DNA of 64,000 nucleotides from an uncultured Psychroserpens sp. (GCA_947489585.1 CANLEE010000005.1:124001-188000); one strand, 5' to 3'. Counted from the first letter of the stretch, positions 18,220 to 27,664 are shown. The notes: a model not told the origin generated them from the sequence alone. Numbers and translations: made by a program.

Positions 18220-19494
18220 ATGAAAAAATTAGTATTATCTGCATTAATCACTTCTTCTCTAGTATTTACTGGATGTTTTAAAGACGACGACACTCCTATT
18301 ATCATAGAAGAAACTACGATTATCAATAATGGTAACGGAAATGGAAATGGTGAAGATTGCCCAACAGTTTCTGTAACTGGCGCTATTACAGAAAACACGA
18401 CATGGACAAACGATAACATTTACCAATTAAATCAAAAAGTGGTTGTAGACAATGGCGCTACATTAACAATAGAAGCAGGAACTATAATAAAAGGGACACC
18501 AGGAACAGGGTCTTTAGCTTCTGCGTTAATCGTTGCAAGAGGTGCAAAAATTAATGCTACCGGAACAGCTGCTGCACCAATTATTTTTACTTCAACTTCT
18601 GATAACATTTCATGTGGAGAAACTGCAGGAACAAATTTAGATGAAAATGATAGAGGACTTTGGGGAGGCTTAATCATATTAGGAAATGCGCCTTGTTCGT
18701 TTTCAGGAGATATTACTGAAGCTCAAATTGAAGGGATTCCTGCCGATGATACTTTTGGATTATATGGAGGGTCTGACGCTGCTGATAATTCAGGTGTGAT
18801 TTCATATGTATCTATTCGTCATGGAGGTGCTCTAATTGGAGAAGGAAACGAAATCAACGGTCTTACTTTAGGTGGTGTTGGTAATGGTACAGTTATCAAC
18901 AATATTGAAGTTGTTGCTAACGTAGATGATGGCATTGAGTTTTTTGGTGGAACTGTTAATGCTTCAAATTTACTAGTTTGGGCTCAAGGTGATGATGCCT
19001 TAGATATTGACCAGGCTTATTCAGGAACTATTGATAATGCAGTCGTTGTATTAGGAGATTTTTCTGATCACGCTTTTGAAATTGATGGCCCAGAAGGATC
19101 TGCTCTTGGTGCTTTCACATTACAAAATGCAACCATTATTGGTAATACAGTGACCGACAATGGTGAGTATGCAGACTATAGAAGTGGTGCAACTGGCACT
19201 ACTAACAATATATATGCTTTCGGATTTAAAGCGTCTTCAGATGTAGAATTAGACAACGATGGTGTTGCAACCAACTATAACAATTCAGATTTAACTTTCG
19301 GAACTTGGGAAATCGTATTGCCTACTGGTGTTGCTGCCGTTGAAGATATTTTCGTAAACAAAGCAGAAACAGTTGTTGTAACTGGATTTGGGTCTACTGC
19401 AACTGCAGTAACTCAAGGCGCCAATACAGTAGGTGCTACAACTTCAGAATTGGCTTGGACTTACGCTAACACTACAGGTGGATTAGGGTTTTAA
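18220..19494 (+). CDS. surface-type lipoprotein with right-handed beta-helix repeats
   Basis: 424 residues. The N-terminus is a lipoprotein signal (lipobox FTGC, Cys 19) followed by acidic residues (KDDDTP), the pattern that often sends Bacteroidota lipoproteins to the cell surface. A Gly/Asn-rich linker (about 46-53) leads into a body of short strands with regular Ile/Val and Gly/Asn turns (VVDNGATLTIEAGTIIKG; GTVINNIEVVANVDDGIEFF), consistent with a parallel beta-helix. It is 95 bases before a TonB-dependent receptor, as in two-component outer-membrane uptake pairs, but it is not a SusD homologue. It may capture substrate for the receptor; the substrate is unknown, with phosphate-containing compounds suggested by the neighbours. 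Confidence 0.75.
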   Translation: MKKLVLSALITSSLVFTGCFKDDDTPIIIEETTIINNGNGNGNGEDCPTVSVTGAITENTTWTNDNIYQLNQKVVVDNGATLTIEAGTIIKGTPGTGSLASALIVARGAKINATGTAAAPIIFTSTSDNISCGETAGTNLDENDRGLWGGLIILGNAPCSFSGDITEAQIEGIPADDTFGLYGGSDAADNSGVISYVSIRHGGALIGEGNEINGLTLGGVGNGTVINNIEVVANVDDGIEFFGGTVNASNLLVWAQGDDALDIDQAYSGTIDNAVVVLGDFSDHAFEIDGPEGSALGAFTLQNATIIGNTVTDNGEYADYRSGATGTTNNIYAFGFKASSDVELDNDGVATNYNNSDLTFGTWEIVLPTGVAAVEDIFVNKAETVVVTGFGSTATAVTQGANTVGATTSELAWTYANTTGGLGF

Positions 19495-19534
19495 ATTGAA
19501 ACTAAATTTACAAGTCAAAACTCTAATATAATAT

Positions 19535-19574
19535 AAACTACTATTTGTTAATCACTTTTAACGAATAGTAGTTT
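19535..19574 (+). other. intercistronic hairpin between lipoprotein and TonB receptor
   Basis: 16-base arms (19535-19550 and 19559-19574, AAACTACTATTTGTTA and its complement with one G-U) enclose an 8-base loop. There is no T tract after it, so it is not a classic terminator. It more likely stabilises the upstream mRNA end or partly attenuates transcription before the receptor ATG at 19590. Confidence 0.6.
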
Positions 19575-19589
19575 AAGAATTAATTCAAT

Positions 19590-22418
19590 ATGGGAAAAAA
19601 TATATACTCACTCTGTTTACTTCTATTCTTAAGTATTGGTTTTGTTAATGCTCAAGAAGGCACATTAGCAGGAACAATTATGGATGGTGAGTTTGTAGAA
19701 CCAATGGCTTTTGCTAATATTTTAGTAAAAGGTACGACAACTGGGACAACTTCTGATTTCGATGGTAAGTACGAGTTAGAATTAGACCCTGGCACTTACA
19801 CTATCGTATTTTCATTTGTTGGGTATAACACTCAAGAAATTAGTGATGTTGTTATCAAACCCGGAGAAGTGACCACATTAGATATTACTCTAGAAACCAA
19901 TTCTCTTGATACCATAATTTTAACTACCAGTGTAAAACGAAATACAGAAAGCGCTGTACTGAACATGCAAAAGAAATCTGCTGTGGTTATGGATGGTTTG
20001 TCTGCTCAATCTATTAAAAGCTCTGGAGCAAGTAATCTTGCAAGTGCCGTAAAAAGTGTTCCTGGTGTTTCTATAGAAGGTGGAAAATACGTTTATGTTC
20101 GTGGTTTAGGCGACCGATACACAAAATCTATTTTAAACGGTATTGACATTCCTGGATTAGATCCAGATCGAAATACGATTCAAATGGATTTATTTCCTAC
20201 AAACATTTTAGATAATGTAATTGTATTGAAATCGGCTTCAGCCGAATATCCTGCCGACTTCACAGGAGGTATTGTTAATATTGTTACTAAAGATTTTCCG
20301 ACGAAAGCTGAATATACTATTTCATTAGGTACTGGATATAATCCAAGTATGCACTTTAATGATAAGTATTTAACATATACAGGAAGTGATACAGATGTTT
20401 TTGGTTTTGACGATGGCACTAGAAATTTACCTATAAACAGATACCAACCTATTCCTGGAACATTTGAAAATAGAGTATTATTGACAACACTTACAAATCG
20501 GTTCCAAAAAGAGCTTCAGGCTAAACAAGAAACGAGCGGAATGAACTTTGATTTTGGTTTTACCTTAGGAAATCAATATGATCTTGGTGATGATAAAATT
20601 GGATACCAAGCCTCATTCTCATACAAAAATGAAACAACGTTTTATGAAAACAGAAATGACGGCGCTTATGTAAAGAACTTTAGCGATGCTTCTGAAAAAG
20701 AGCTAAACTCCGTTTTAGATTCTAGAGGGTCTGAAGGTATAAATAATGTCATCCTTAATGGAATGCTAGGATTAACTTATAAAACAGATACATCTAAGTA
20801 CAAGGTTAATTTATTACATATTCAAAACGGAGAATCTACGGCTGGTTTTTTTAATCAAGATATCTCCCAAGATGGTGTTGGTGGCGGTATTGAACCATTA
20901 ATTAAAAGTTCATTAACCTATACTGAACGCTCAATCACCAATTTATTATTGAGTGGTAAACATCGTTTAAGTACTGATGAAAATGCATTCAATTTAGAAT
21001 GGAAGTTATCACCAACATTCTCTAAAGTAATGGATAAAGCACATCGAATTACACCACTCCAACAATCTGGAGAAGGGCAGTTCTTTGTAAGCCCTTCTGC
21101 TTCGACCTTCCCAATTCAATTGTGGAGAAATTTAATTGAAGAAAACTGGGCCGGAAAAGTTGATTTTGATAAAACTGTAGAGTTGTTTGGAAAACCAGCA
21201 AAATTAAAGTTTGGTGGTGGCTTCACGTATAAGTTTAGAGATTTCAGTATTGATGATTATACGTTTAATATTCAAGGAGATGATTCGTTTATTGCCGATG
21301 GTAATGCCGATAATCTTTTAGCTTCAGAAAATATTTGGAATCCAACAACAGACTCAGGAACCTTCTTAGTATTTGGTGATCAATTTAACCCAATTGATGC
21401 TTATGAAGGTGAGCAAAATATTGGTGCTACTTATTTTTCAGCTGAATTTAATATGTCTGAAAATCTTAAAACCGTTTTAGGTGTAAGATCAGAATTCTTT
21501 ACATCTTTTTACACAGGTCAAAACAATGAAAGGCAGTTTGAAAGAGAAACCATTTTAGATGAATTGGATATATTTCCTTCTGCTAACTTAATTTATGCGG
21601 TTTCAGATAATACAAACATAAGAACATCCTATTCTCGTACAACAGCAAGACCTTCATTCAAAGAATCTTCGGTAGCACGTATTTTTGATCCTATTACAAA
21701 CCGTTTATTTATTGGTAATATTAATTTAGCACCAACCTATGTCAATAACTTTGACTTGAGATATGAGCGTTTTGGAGAGGATGGTCAAATGTTTGCCGTG
21801 AGTGGTTTTTACAAAGATTTTAAAGATCCTATTGAACAATCCTTCTTTTTACAGGCACCTACGCAATTAACCGTAGCTAACTTAGGTAATGCAAAAGTAT
21901 ATGGTTTAGAGTTTGAATTAAGACAGCGTCTTGGTTTTATTACTGAAGGCTTAAAAGATTTAAAATTCACAACAAATATATCGCTTACAAAATCTGAACT
22001 AACGATGTCTGAAGACGAGTTTACCAGTCGTCAATTGGCCGCTAGAGATGGTGAAACTATTAAAAGAGAAAGAGACTTACAGGGGCAAGCTCCTTATGTT
22101 ATCAATTTTGGTTTGGATTACAACAACTCAGATATCGGATTACAAACTGGTTTATTTTATAATGTACAAGGTGAAACACTTCAAGTTGTTGGAATTGGAC
22201 TTGTACCAGACGTATACACACAGCCTTTTAATAGTTTAAACTTTACATTGAATAAAGCTTTTGGAGAAAATAAAAAGTCTTCTATCGACTTAAAAGTCAC
22301 TAACCTTTTAAATAGCAAAAGAGAAAGTGATTATGAATCCTTTGGTGCTCAAAACCAAACGTTCTCTTTGAGAGAACCTGGAACTGAAATATCATTAGGA
22401 TATTCTTTTAAGTTCTAA
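19590..22418 (+). CDS. TonB-dependent receptor with carboxypeptidase-regulatory-like N-domain
   Basis: Outer-membrane active transporter, 942 residues. A signal peptide (about 1-22, ending FVNAQ) is followed by a CarboxypepD_reg-like domain (about 25-105: GTTTGTTSDFDGKYELELDPGTY), the plug (about 125-230: VKSVPGVSIEGGKYVYVRGLGDRY) and a long barrel ending in an aromatic strand with terminal Phe (LGYSFKF). It pairs with the upstream beta-helix lipoprotein rather than with a SusD partner. Substrate not predictable from sequence. An intrinsic terminator follows. Confidence 0.92.
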   Translation: MGKNIYSLCLLLFLSIGFVNAQEGTLAGTIMDGEFVEPMAFANILVKGTTTGTTSDFDGKYELELDPGTYTIVFSFVGYNTQEISDVVIKPGEVTTLDITLETNSLDTIILTTSVKRNTESAVLNMQKKSAVVMDGLSAQSIKSSGASNLASAVKSVPGVSIEGGKYVYVRGLGDRYTKSILNGIDIPGLDPDRNTIQMDLFPTNILDNVIVLKSASAEYPADFTGGIVNIVTKDFPTKAEYTISLGTGYNPSMHFNDKYLTYTGSDTDVFGFDDGTRNLPINRYQPIPGTFENRVLLTTLTNRFQKELQAKQETSGMNFDFGFTLGNQYDLGDDKIGYQASFSYKNETTFYENRNDGAYVKNFSDASEKELNSVLDSRGSEGINNVILNGMLGLTYKTDTSKYKVNLLHIQNGESTAGFFNQDISQDGVGGGIEPLIKSSLTYTERSITNLLLSGKHRLSTDENAFNLEWKLSPTFSKVMDKAHRITPLQQSGEGQFFVSPSASTFPIQLWRNLIEENWAGKVDFDKTVELFGKPAKLKFGGGFTYKFRDFSIDDYTFNIQGDDSFIADGNADNLLASENIWNPTTDSGTFLVFGDQFNPIDAYEGEQNIGATYFSAEFNMSENLKTVLGVRSEFFTSFYTGQNNERQFERETILDELDIFPSANLIYAVSDNTNIRTSYSRTTARPSFKESSVARIFDPITNRLFIGNINLAPTYVNNFDLRYERFGEDGQMFAVSGFYKDFKDPIEQSFFLQAPTQLTVANLGNAKVYGLEFELRQRLGFITEGLKDLKFTTNISLTKSELTMSEDEFTSRQLAARDGETIKRERDLQGQAPYVINFGLDYNNSDIGLQTGLFYNVQGETLQVVGIGLVPDVYTQPFNSLNFTLNKAFGENKKSSIDLKVTNLLNSKRESDYESFGAQNQTFSLREPGTEISLGYSFKF

Positions 22419-22436
22419 AACTTAAGTTAATTTATA

Positions 22437-22468
22437 AAAAACCCCAACCATAATGGTTGGGGTTTTTT
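22437..22468. terminator. bidirectional intrinsic terminator
   Basis: AAAACCCCAACCA / TGGTTGGGGTTTT with a 3-base loop, flanked by A and T tracts, between the convergent TonB receptor and MORN-type gene. Confidence 0.9.
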
Positions 22469-22485
22469 ATAAACTTATATTTTGA

Positions 22486-22842
22486 TTAGTTGCTTACTGC
22501 GACTTGGACTTTATCTGTCCATTCACTTACACTAGCTATTTTTGAATCTACGTAATCTACTTCTCTTAGTTTATTACCAGACCAAAATAACCATTTACCA
22601 ACTTTTTTTCCATTTACATAATTTCCTACAGTTACTTTGTTACCTTCAGCATCAAAACTTGTCCAAACACCATGAAGTTCACCTGCGTCATTAAATGTTC
22701 CCTGTTGTTCTATTGCTCCATTATCGTGATAATAGGTTGCAACAGTTAAATCACCATCTTTATTAACATCTACTTTTTTAGTTTCTTGAGCAAATGTTAG
22801 CGTTACACTTAACATGACTAGTATTGCGAATATCTTTTTCAT
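22486..22842 (-). CDS. secreted MORN/YwqK-type repeat protein
   Basis: 118 residues: a signal peptide (about 1-18, ending LTFAQE) and then MORN-like repeats with the YxxNGxxxxxGxxxxxxxxG rhythm (YYHDNGAIEQQGTFNDAGEL; YVNGKKVGKWLFWSG). Such small exported proteins are abundant in flavobacteria; their role is unknown. Convergent with the TonB receptor and sharing its terminator. Confidence 0.8.
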   Translation of the reverse strand: MKKIFAILVMLSVTLTFAQETKKVDVNKDGDLTVATYYHDNGAIEQQGTFNDAGELHGVWTSFDAEGNKVTVGNYVNGKKVGKWLFWSGNKLREVDYVDSKIASVSEWTDKVQVAVSN

Positions 22843-23062
22843 TTGAATCTGGGTATTTGAAGTCGTTACTTAACAAAGCTAAATAAAACTTTACAATATC
22901 CCAACAATTTCGTAACATTAAATTAACATTGAGTATTTTAAATATTGATTATCAAGCGTTTAAAAATCTTAATAATTAGATAATATTAGCATTACAATTA
23001 GATTACTTACTATACTCATATTTGTGTATGTGTTTAATACACAATTAGTATTTCATAAAATT

Positions 23063-23077
23063 TATTAGTTTTTGTCG
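23063..23077 (+). repeat. 15-bp inverted-repeat arm (complementary to porin leader)
   Basis: TATTAGTTTTTGTCG here is the exact reverse complement of 23200-23214. The two arms are 122 bases apart, so this is either a tethered regulatory pair or an sRNA/target match. Confidence 0.55.
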
Positions 23078-23101
23078 ACTAAATTATTATGATTTCTAAT
23101 G

Positions 23102-23132
23102 AGGCTACTTTTTTTAAAAGTAGCCTTTTTTA
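23102..23132 (+). terminator. orphan intrinsic terminator upstream of the porin gene
   Basis: AGGCTACTTTT / AAAAGTAGCCT, perfect 11-bp stem, 3-base loop, followed by T-rich sequence. It lies between two divergent genes, so it should end a separate short transcript on the plus strand. Confidence 0.75.
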
Positions 23133-23199
23133 TTAAAATAAGGCTTAAAAATTAATTATAAGGAAACATTTAGTTAACATTAGATTCGGTTATTTGCAG

Positions 23200-23214
23200 C
23201 GACAAAAACTAATA
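23200..23214 (+). repeat. 15-bp inverted-repeat arm in the porin 5' leader
   Basis: CGACAAAAACTAATA, 8 to 22 bases before the porin ATG; it would cover the ribosome-entry region if paired. Confidence 0.55.
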
Positions 23215-23221
23215 CCTTACA

Positions 23222-24424
23222 ATGAAATCTAAATTAACTCTTGTATTACTACTGAGTATTCTTAACTATTCCTACTCACAAGAAATTAGTGACACCTCTT
23301 TTGGTAAAGGCCTCATAAATTTTGTAGCAAAAGACAGCTCTTTTAGTGTAAAATTTGCACCACGTTTTCAAGTTCGTACGATGTCTTCATGGGATCACGA
23401 TGGTGATCAATACGGTAGTCCAGAACACAATTTTATAGTAAGACGTGCGCGACTAAAATTTGATGGTTTTGCTTATAGCCCAAAACTTAAATATAAAATT
23501 GAGCTAGGTTTGTCAAATCGAGATATTTCAGGAGCAAATCAATTTAACAGAAATACGCCACGTTATATTTTAGATGCTGTAATTATGTGGAATTTTTCTG
23601 GCAATTGGGAACTCTGGGCTGGACAGACAAAATTACCTGGTAATGTTGAACGTGTTGTATCTTCAGCGAATCTTCAACTTATCGATCGATCTTTACTTAA
23701 TAGTCGTTTCAATATTGACCGTGACTTAGGGGTACAATTACGACACAAAAGCAATTTAGGTGGCGATTTTTTAATGCGTGAAAAACTTTCAATTTCTCAA
23801 GGAGAAGGACGTAATGTCACTGAAGGCAATGAAGGTGGTTTACAATATACAGCTCGACTTGAGTTTCTACCATTCGGAACATTTAAATCTAAAGGAGATT
23901 ATGTGCAAGCTGATTTAAAACGTGAAGAACAACCAAAACTTATGGTTGGTTTCACATACAATTTAAACCAAAATGCAGTAAGAGAAAGAGGCTTTGCTGG
24001 AGATTATATGATGAGAGCTGATGGCTCTTTATATGAAACAGATCAAACGACCATTTTTGCAGATGCTATGTTTAAATACAATGGCTTTTCATTTATGGGA
24101 GAATATGCAAAACGTACTGCAGATGATGAAATCGCAACTGAGTTGGACGGTACAACACCTACTGGAGATGTCGTTTTAACTGGTAATGCTTTAAACCTTC
24201 AAGCGGGTTATTTATTTAAAAGCAACTATGAAATCGCTGCACGTTTTACAACTGTAGATTATGAATCTGTAACTGGAGCCCTTCCAACAGATCAATATAC
24301 TTTAGGTGCTTCAAAATATATAGTGGGACATAAATTAAAAGTACAATCTGATATTAGTTATTCAACTTTAGATGGTAATGATGATAACATCACATTTAGA
24401 TTAGGATTTGACATTCATTTTTAA
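23222..24424 (+). CDS. phosphate-selective porin O/P family protein
   Basis: Outer-membrane channel homologous to Pseudomonas OprO/OprP. 400 residues with a signal peptide (about 1-19, ending SYSQE), then the family's start (FSVKFAPRFQVRTM) and strands such as RRARLKFDGFAYSPKLKYKIEL and LWAGQTKLPGNVERV, ending in an aromatic final strand (FRLGFDIHF). The directly following gene on the same strand is a Pit-type phosphate transporter, which supports a phosphate role, although many Bacteroidota members of this family have no tested selectivity. Confidence 0.85.
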   Translation: MKSKLTLVLLLSILNYSYSQEISDTSFGKGLINFVAKDSSFSVKFAPRFQVRTMSSWDHDGDQYGSPEHNFIVRRARLKFDGFAYSPKLKYKIELGLSNRDISGANQFNRNTPRYILDAVIMWNFSGNWELWAGQTKLPGNVERVVSSANLQLIDRSLLNSRFNIDRDLGVQLRHKSNLGGDFLMREKLSISQGEGRNVTEGNEGGLQYTARLEFLPFGTFKSKGDYVQADLKREEQPKLMVGFTYNLNQNAVRERGFAGDYMMRADGSLYETDQTTIFADAMFKYNGFSFMGEYAKRTADDEIATELDGTTPTGDVVLTGNALNLQAGYLFKSNYEIAARFTTVDYESVTGALPTDQYTLGASKYIVGHKLKVQSDISYSTLDGNDDNITFRLGFDIHF

Positions 24425-24505
24425 AGAACAAAAAACATAACAATAAGGTAACATATTAAAGAGAAACTCTAAAGATATTTGCAAACCTTTTTAAATTAAA
24501 AGATT

Positions 24506-26992
24506 ATGGATAATATTTATTTATATATGATTATAGCCCTAGCCATTTTAGCAATTGCTGATTTGGTTGTAGGTGTTAGTAATGATGCAGTAAACTTTTT
24601 AAACTCAGCAATAGGTTCTAAAGCTATTTCCTTTAGAACGATTATGATTGTTGCTAGTCTTGGTGTCGCAGTTGGTGCCATTTTTTCTAGTGGTTTAATG
24701 GAGGTAGCTCGAAAAGGGATTTTTAATCCAAGTGAATTTATGTTTAATGAAATCATGATAATTTTCATGGCAGTCATGATTACAGATATTCTTCTCTTAG
24801 ACTTTTTCAACACTCTAGGAATGCCTACATCAACAACAGTATCTATTGTATTTGAGCTATTAGGAGCTGCAGTAGCGATGTCTTTCATTAAGATTTATAG
24901 TGATAGTGGTAGTGGCATTTTTTCAGATGTTCTTAATTATATTAATACCGAAACCGCCACCAAGATTATAGTCGGAATCCTGCTCTCCGTCGTCATAGCC
25001 TTCTCCGTCGGAGCCATTGTACAATGGATAACAAGGCTACTCTTATCTTACAATTTTGAACAAAAAGCAAAATGGGTTGGCGCTTTATTTGGAGGTATCG
25101 CATTAACGGCATTAACATACTTTATTTTCATGAAAGGAATTAAAGGAACTAACTATGCCAAATCTATTGTTGATGTTTTATATAGTGGTTCGGTTGATGG
25201 TATTTTAGATTGGGCTAACAATTACTTTGGAAGCACGTTTGAAAGTATTAAAGACTTAACTAAAGAAAAGAAAGACTTAATAAAGGTTAGTACAGATGAT
25301 GGAACCGTAGGGTTGACCTTAAGAGGCTTTTTAGAAGTTAATGTACTACCAATAGTTGCACTAAGTTTAGTTTTTTGGTCTTTATTATCTTATTTGTTTG
25401 TAACGGCCTTAAAAAAGAACATTTACAAACTCATCATTATTGTAGGAACTTTTGCACTGGCTTTAGCCTTTGCAGGAAATGACTTAGTAAACTTCATTGG
25501 TGTTCCTATTGCGGCATGGCAATCATTCGTTGATTTTTCTGATCCACTTGTGAATACACTTGGTTTATCGGCAGAAAACTTCCCAATGGATAGCCTTGGT
25601 AAAAAAGTATCTACACCTACACTATTATTAGTTTTAGCTGGTTTAGTTATGGTCGTTACGTTATGGTTTTCAAGTAAAGCAAAAAACGTGGTAAAAACCT
25701 CATTAGATTTATCTAGTCAAGGGGAAACTAAAGAGCGTTTTCAACCTAATTTTTTATCGCGTGGCTTTGTAAGAGTAGCTATGGCTATGTCTCAAATGAC
25801 GAGTTATATTTTACCTGAGTCTTGGCAAGCAAAAATTGAAAAACAATTTGAAGTTCCTGTGATTTCTTTACCTAGAAACAAATCACATGAGTTACCTGCA
25901 TTTGACATGGTAAGAGCTGCTGTGAATTTGATGGTTGCAGCTGTTCTAATTTCATTAGCAACTTCTTTAGGAATTCCTTTATCAACAACATACGTAACTT
26001 TTATGGTTGCCATGGGTACCTCTTTAGCGGATAGAGCTTGGGGAGCAGAAAGTGCTGTATATCGTGTTGCTGGTGTAATAAACGTTATTGGTGGTTGGTT
26101 CTTTACTGCTTTTAGTGCCTTTTGTGCTGCTGCGATAGTGGCGTACTTATTAAACCTCAACTTACCAGTAATGTTCCCAATATTACTTGTAGTTGCATTT
26201 GCGCTTTTACTAAGAAGTTATTTAGTACATAATAAAAAGAATAAAGAAGCAAAAGCTGAAGATAGTTTAACTAAAGCGGAAAGTAGTTCTGTACAAGGTG
26301 TGATTCATGAAAGTGCTACGAATATTGCTAGTGTTGTTAAGCGTGGAAACAAAATTTACACGAACGCTATTAAAGGTTTAGCATTACAAGACTTAGCGCT
26401 TCTGAAAAAGAATAAAAAGCAGGTCGTTAAACTTTCAGATGAAATTGATGAGCTACGTGATAACATATTTTATTTTATCAAAAACCTTGATGAGTCTAGT
26501 GTAGGTGCAAGTAATTTCTATATTAATATTCTTGGTTACCTTCAAGATATGACCCAATCGTTAGAATACATTTCTAAAGTAAGTCATAAACACATTAATA
26601 ACAATCATAAAAAATTGAAATTCTCTCAAATTAAAGAATTAAAAGAACTCGATGATAAAATGGAGATGTTACTTGAAGACACCAAAGCTGCTTTTGATTC
26701 TAGATCTTTTGAAAAAATTGGAGCAATCTTAAATGAAAAAGCTGATGTCTACAATTTGGTTAAAGAAAAAATTCAAAAACAAGTTGAACGTACACGTACA
26801 GAAGAATCAAGCCCGAAGAATACGACGCTTTATTTTAGCTTACTCTTAGAAACAAAAGATTTATTAAATGCAACTATGAATCTTTTAGATGAATATCATG
26901 ATGCTCATGATAGTTCAGTTGCTCCTGCAACAATTAGTATTGCTGATGAAAGTGTTGAAGAGGAAACAAGTCCTGATCAAGAAAGTGAGTAA
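24506..26992 (+). CDS. Pit-family inorganic phosphate transporter fused to PhoU-like domain
   Basis: 828 residues. The N-terminal two thirds (to about 580) is a PitA/PHO-4-type permease with both inverted-repeat signatures (GVSNDAVNFLNSAIGSK near 23-40; FAGNDLVNFIGVPIAA near 318-335) and roughly a dozen spans. The last third (about 595-800) is soluble and helical, resembling PhoU/DUF47 (LVKEKIQKQVERTRTEE), so the chaperone-regulator normally encoded beside Pit is here on the same chain. It lies 81 bases after the porin on the same strand. Known Pit proteins move metal-phosphate with protons; cation preference was not determined. Confidence 0.9.
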   Translation: MDNIYLYMIIALAILAIADLVVGVSNDAVNFLNSAIGSKAISFRTIMIVASLGVAVGAIFSSGLMEVARKGIFNPSEFMFNEIMIIFMAVMITDILLLDFFNTLGMPTSTTVSIVFELLGAAVAMSFIKIYSDSGSGIFSDVLNYINTETATKIIVGILLSVVIAFSVGAIVQWITRLLLSYNFEQKAKWVGALFGGIALTALTYFIFMKGIKGTNYAKSIVDVLYSGSVDGILDWANNYFGSTFESIKDLTKEKKDLIKVSTDDGTVGLTLRGFLEVNVLPIVALSLVFWSLLSYLFVTALKKNIYKLIIIVGTFALALAFAGNDLVNFIGVPIAAWQSFVDFSDPLVNTLGLSAENFPMDSLGKKVSTPTLLLVLAGLVMVVTLWFSSKAKNVVKTSLDLSSQGETKERFQPNFLSRGFVRVAMAMSQMTSYILPESWQAKIEKQFEVPVISLPRNKSHELPAFDMVRAAVNLMVAAVLISLATSLGIPLSTTYVTFMVAMGTSLADRAWGAESAVYRVAGVINVIGGWFFTAFSAFCAAAIVAYLLNLNLPVMFPILLVVAFALLLRSYLVHNKKNKEAKAEDSLTKAESSSVQGVIHESATNIASVVKRGNKIYTNAIKGLALQDLALLKKNKKQVVKLSDEIDELRDNIFYFIKNLDESSVGASNFYINILGYLQDMTQSLEYISKVSHKHINNNHKKLKFSQIKELKELDDKMEMLLEDTKAAFDSRSFEKIGAILNEKADVYNLVKEKIQKQVERTRTEESSPKNTTLYFSLLLETKDLLNATMNLLDEYHDAHDSSVAPATISIADESVEEETSPDQESE

Positions 26993-27015
26993 CTAATAGA
27001 AAGTTTCTACATACT

Positions 27016-27056
27016 AAAAACGCCTCCAGAATAATGTATATCTGGAGGCGTTTTTT
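27016..27056. terminator. bidirectional terminator after the phosphate transporter
   Basis: AAAAACGCCTCCAGA / TCTGGAGGCGTTTTTT with a 10-base loop, between convergent genes. Confidence 0.9.
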
Positions 27057-27072
27057 ATAACTTATAGTAGAA

Positions 27073-27576
27073 TTATTCTCCTATTCTACCAATTTCATCT
27101 AATTCTTCAAAAGTTTGTTTTTTTGCTTCAAATTTCTTGATATCTACAACATAAGTCTTAGATATAGAATCATGCCATCCTTTAGAATCATTGCCTAAAA
27201 ACGAAAATTGCTCAAACGGAATTAAACGGCATAATGATCGTACTAAGATTTCATTAAACGATGGTTTAGATCCGTCATATAACACAACTTTAGTTTTAGT
27301 AATAAACTTCGCTAATGTGCGTCCTGTCAAAGTTTCAAAAACGGTATAGTACAATAACAGTATCAAATATCCGAAGACAAATTCCATTATGCTACCAGAA
27401 TAAAAGAAAAAGTCAATTAATGCATAATTCCCTGTTAATTCTGAAATAACTCCAAGAACAAATCCAATAGCTGCTCCTAGTCCAATTTGTATAATATAAT
27501 CGATAATATAATTGGCAAAGCGAATCCCTTTATCAGCTAAAACATCTTGGGTTACAGTATATTCAATACGGTTCAT
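27073..27576 (-). CDS. RDD family membrane protein
   Basis: 167 residues with an RDD-type core: N-terminal helix (KGIRFANYIIDYIIQIGLG; the family's Arg and Asp are present), another span at about 75-95, and ETLTGRTLAKFITKTKVV in the usual C-terminal part. RDD proteins are small membrane proteins of uncertain, possibly transport, function. Divergent from the next gene. Confidence 0.85.
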   Translation of the reverse strand: MNRIEYTVTQDVLADKGIRFANYIIDYIIQIGLGAAIGFVLGVISELTGNYALIDFFFYSGSIMEFVFGYLILLLYYTVFETLTGRTLAKFITKTKVVLYDGSKPSFNEILVRSLCRLIPFEQFSFLGNDSKGWHDSISKTYVVDIKKFEAKKQTFEELDEIGRIGE

Positions 27577-27601
27577 AAGTAAGTCATTTGGTTAGTGATT
27601 T

Positions 27602-27630
27602 CAAATATAGCATTCTATAATTAGAATCAA
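27602..27630 (-). promoter_or_regulatory. promoter of the RDD gene
   Basis: On the minus strand TTG (27630-27628), 18-base spacer, TATATTTG (27609-27602), with the ATG 25 bases further on. Confidence 0.6.
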
Positions 27631-27664
27631 ATAGTTTATTTTCGAGTATTCAAATTTTAGTTTT

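Larger units (their letters stand above)
22843..23221. other. 379-bp gene-free divergent region with an orphan terminator
   Basis: No convincing reading frame. It holds a stand-alone intrinsic terminator on the plus strand (23102-23132) with no gene in front of it, a weak -7-like CATATTTG at 23017-23024, and a 15-base inverted repeat between 23063-23077 and 23200-23214, the second copy lying in the presumed 5' leader of the porin gene. These could mark a small RNA of about 100 nt. Confidence 0.5.

Noticed and set aside
24517..24888. Antisense 123-codon open frame inside the phosphate transporter
   Set aside because: It runs opposite a strongly supported membrane protein and has no coherent protein features; same for 25804-26160, 49425-49814, 44774-45127 and 63508-63879.
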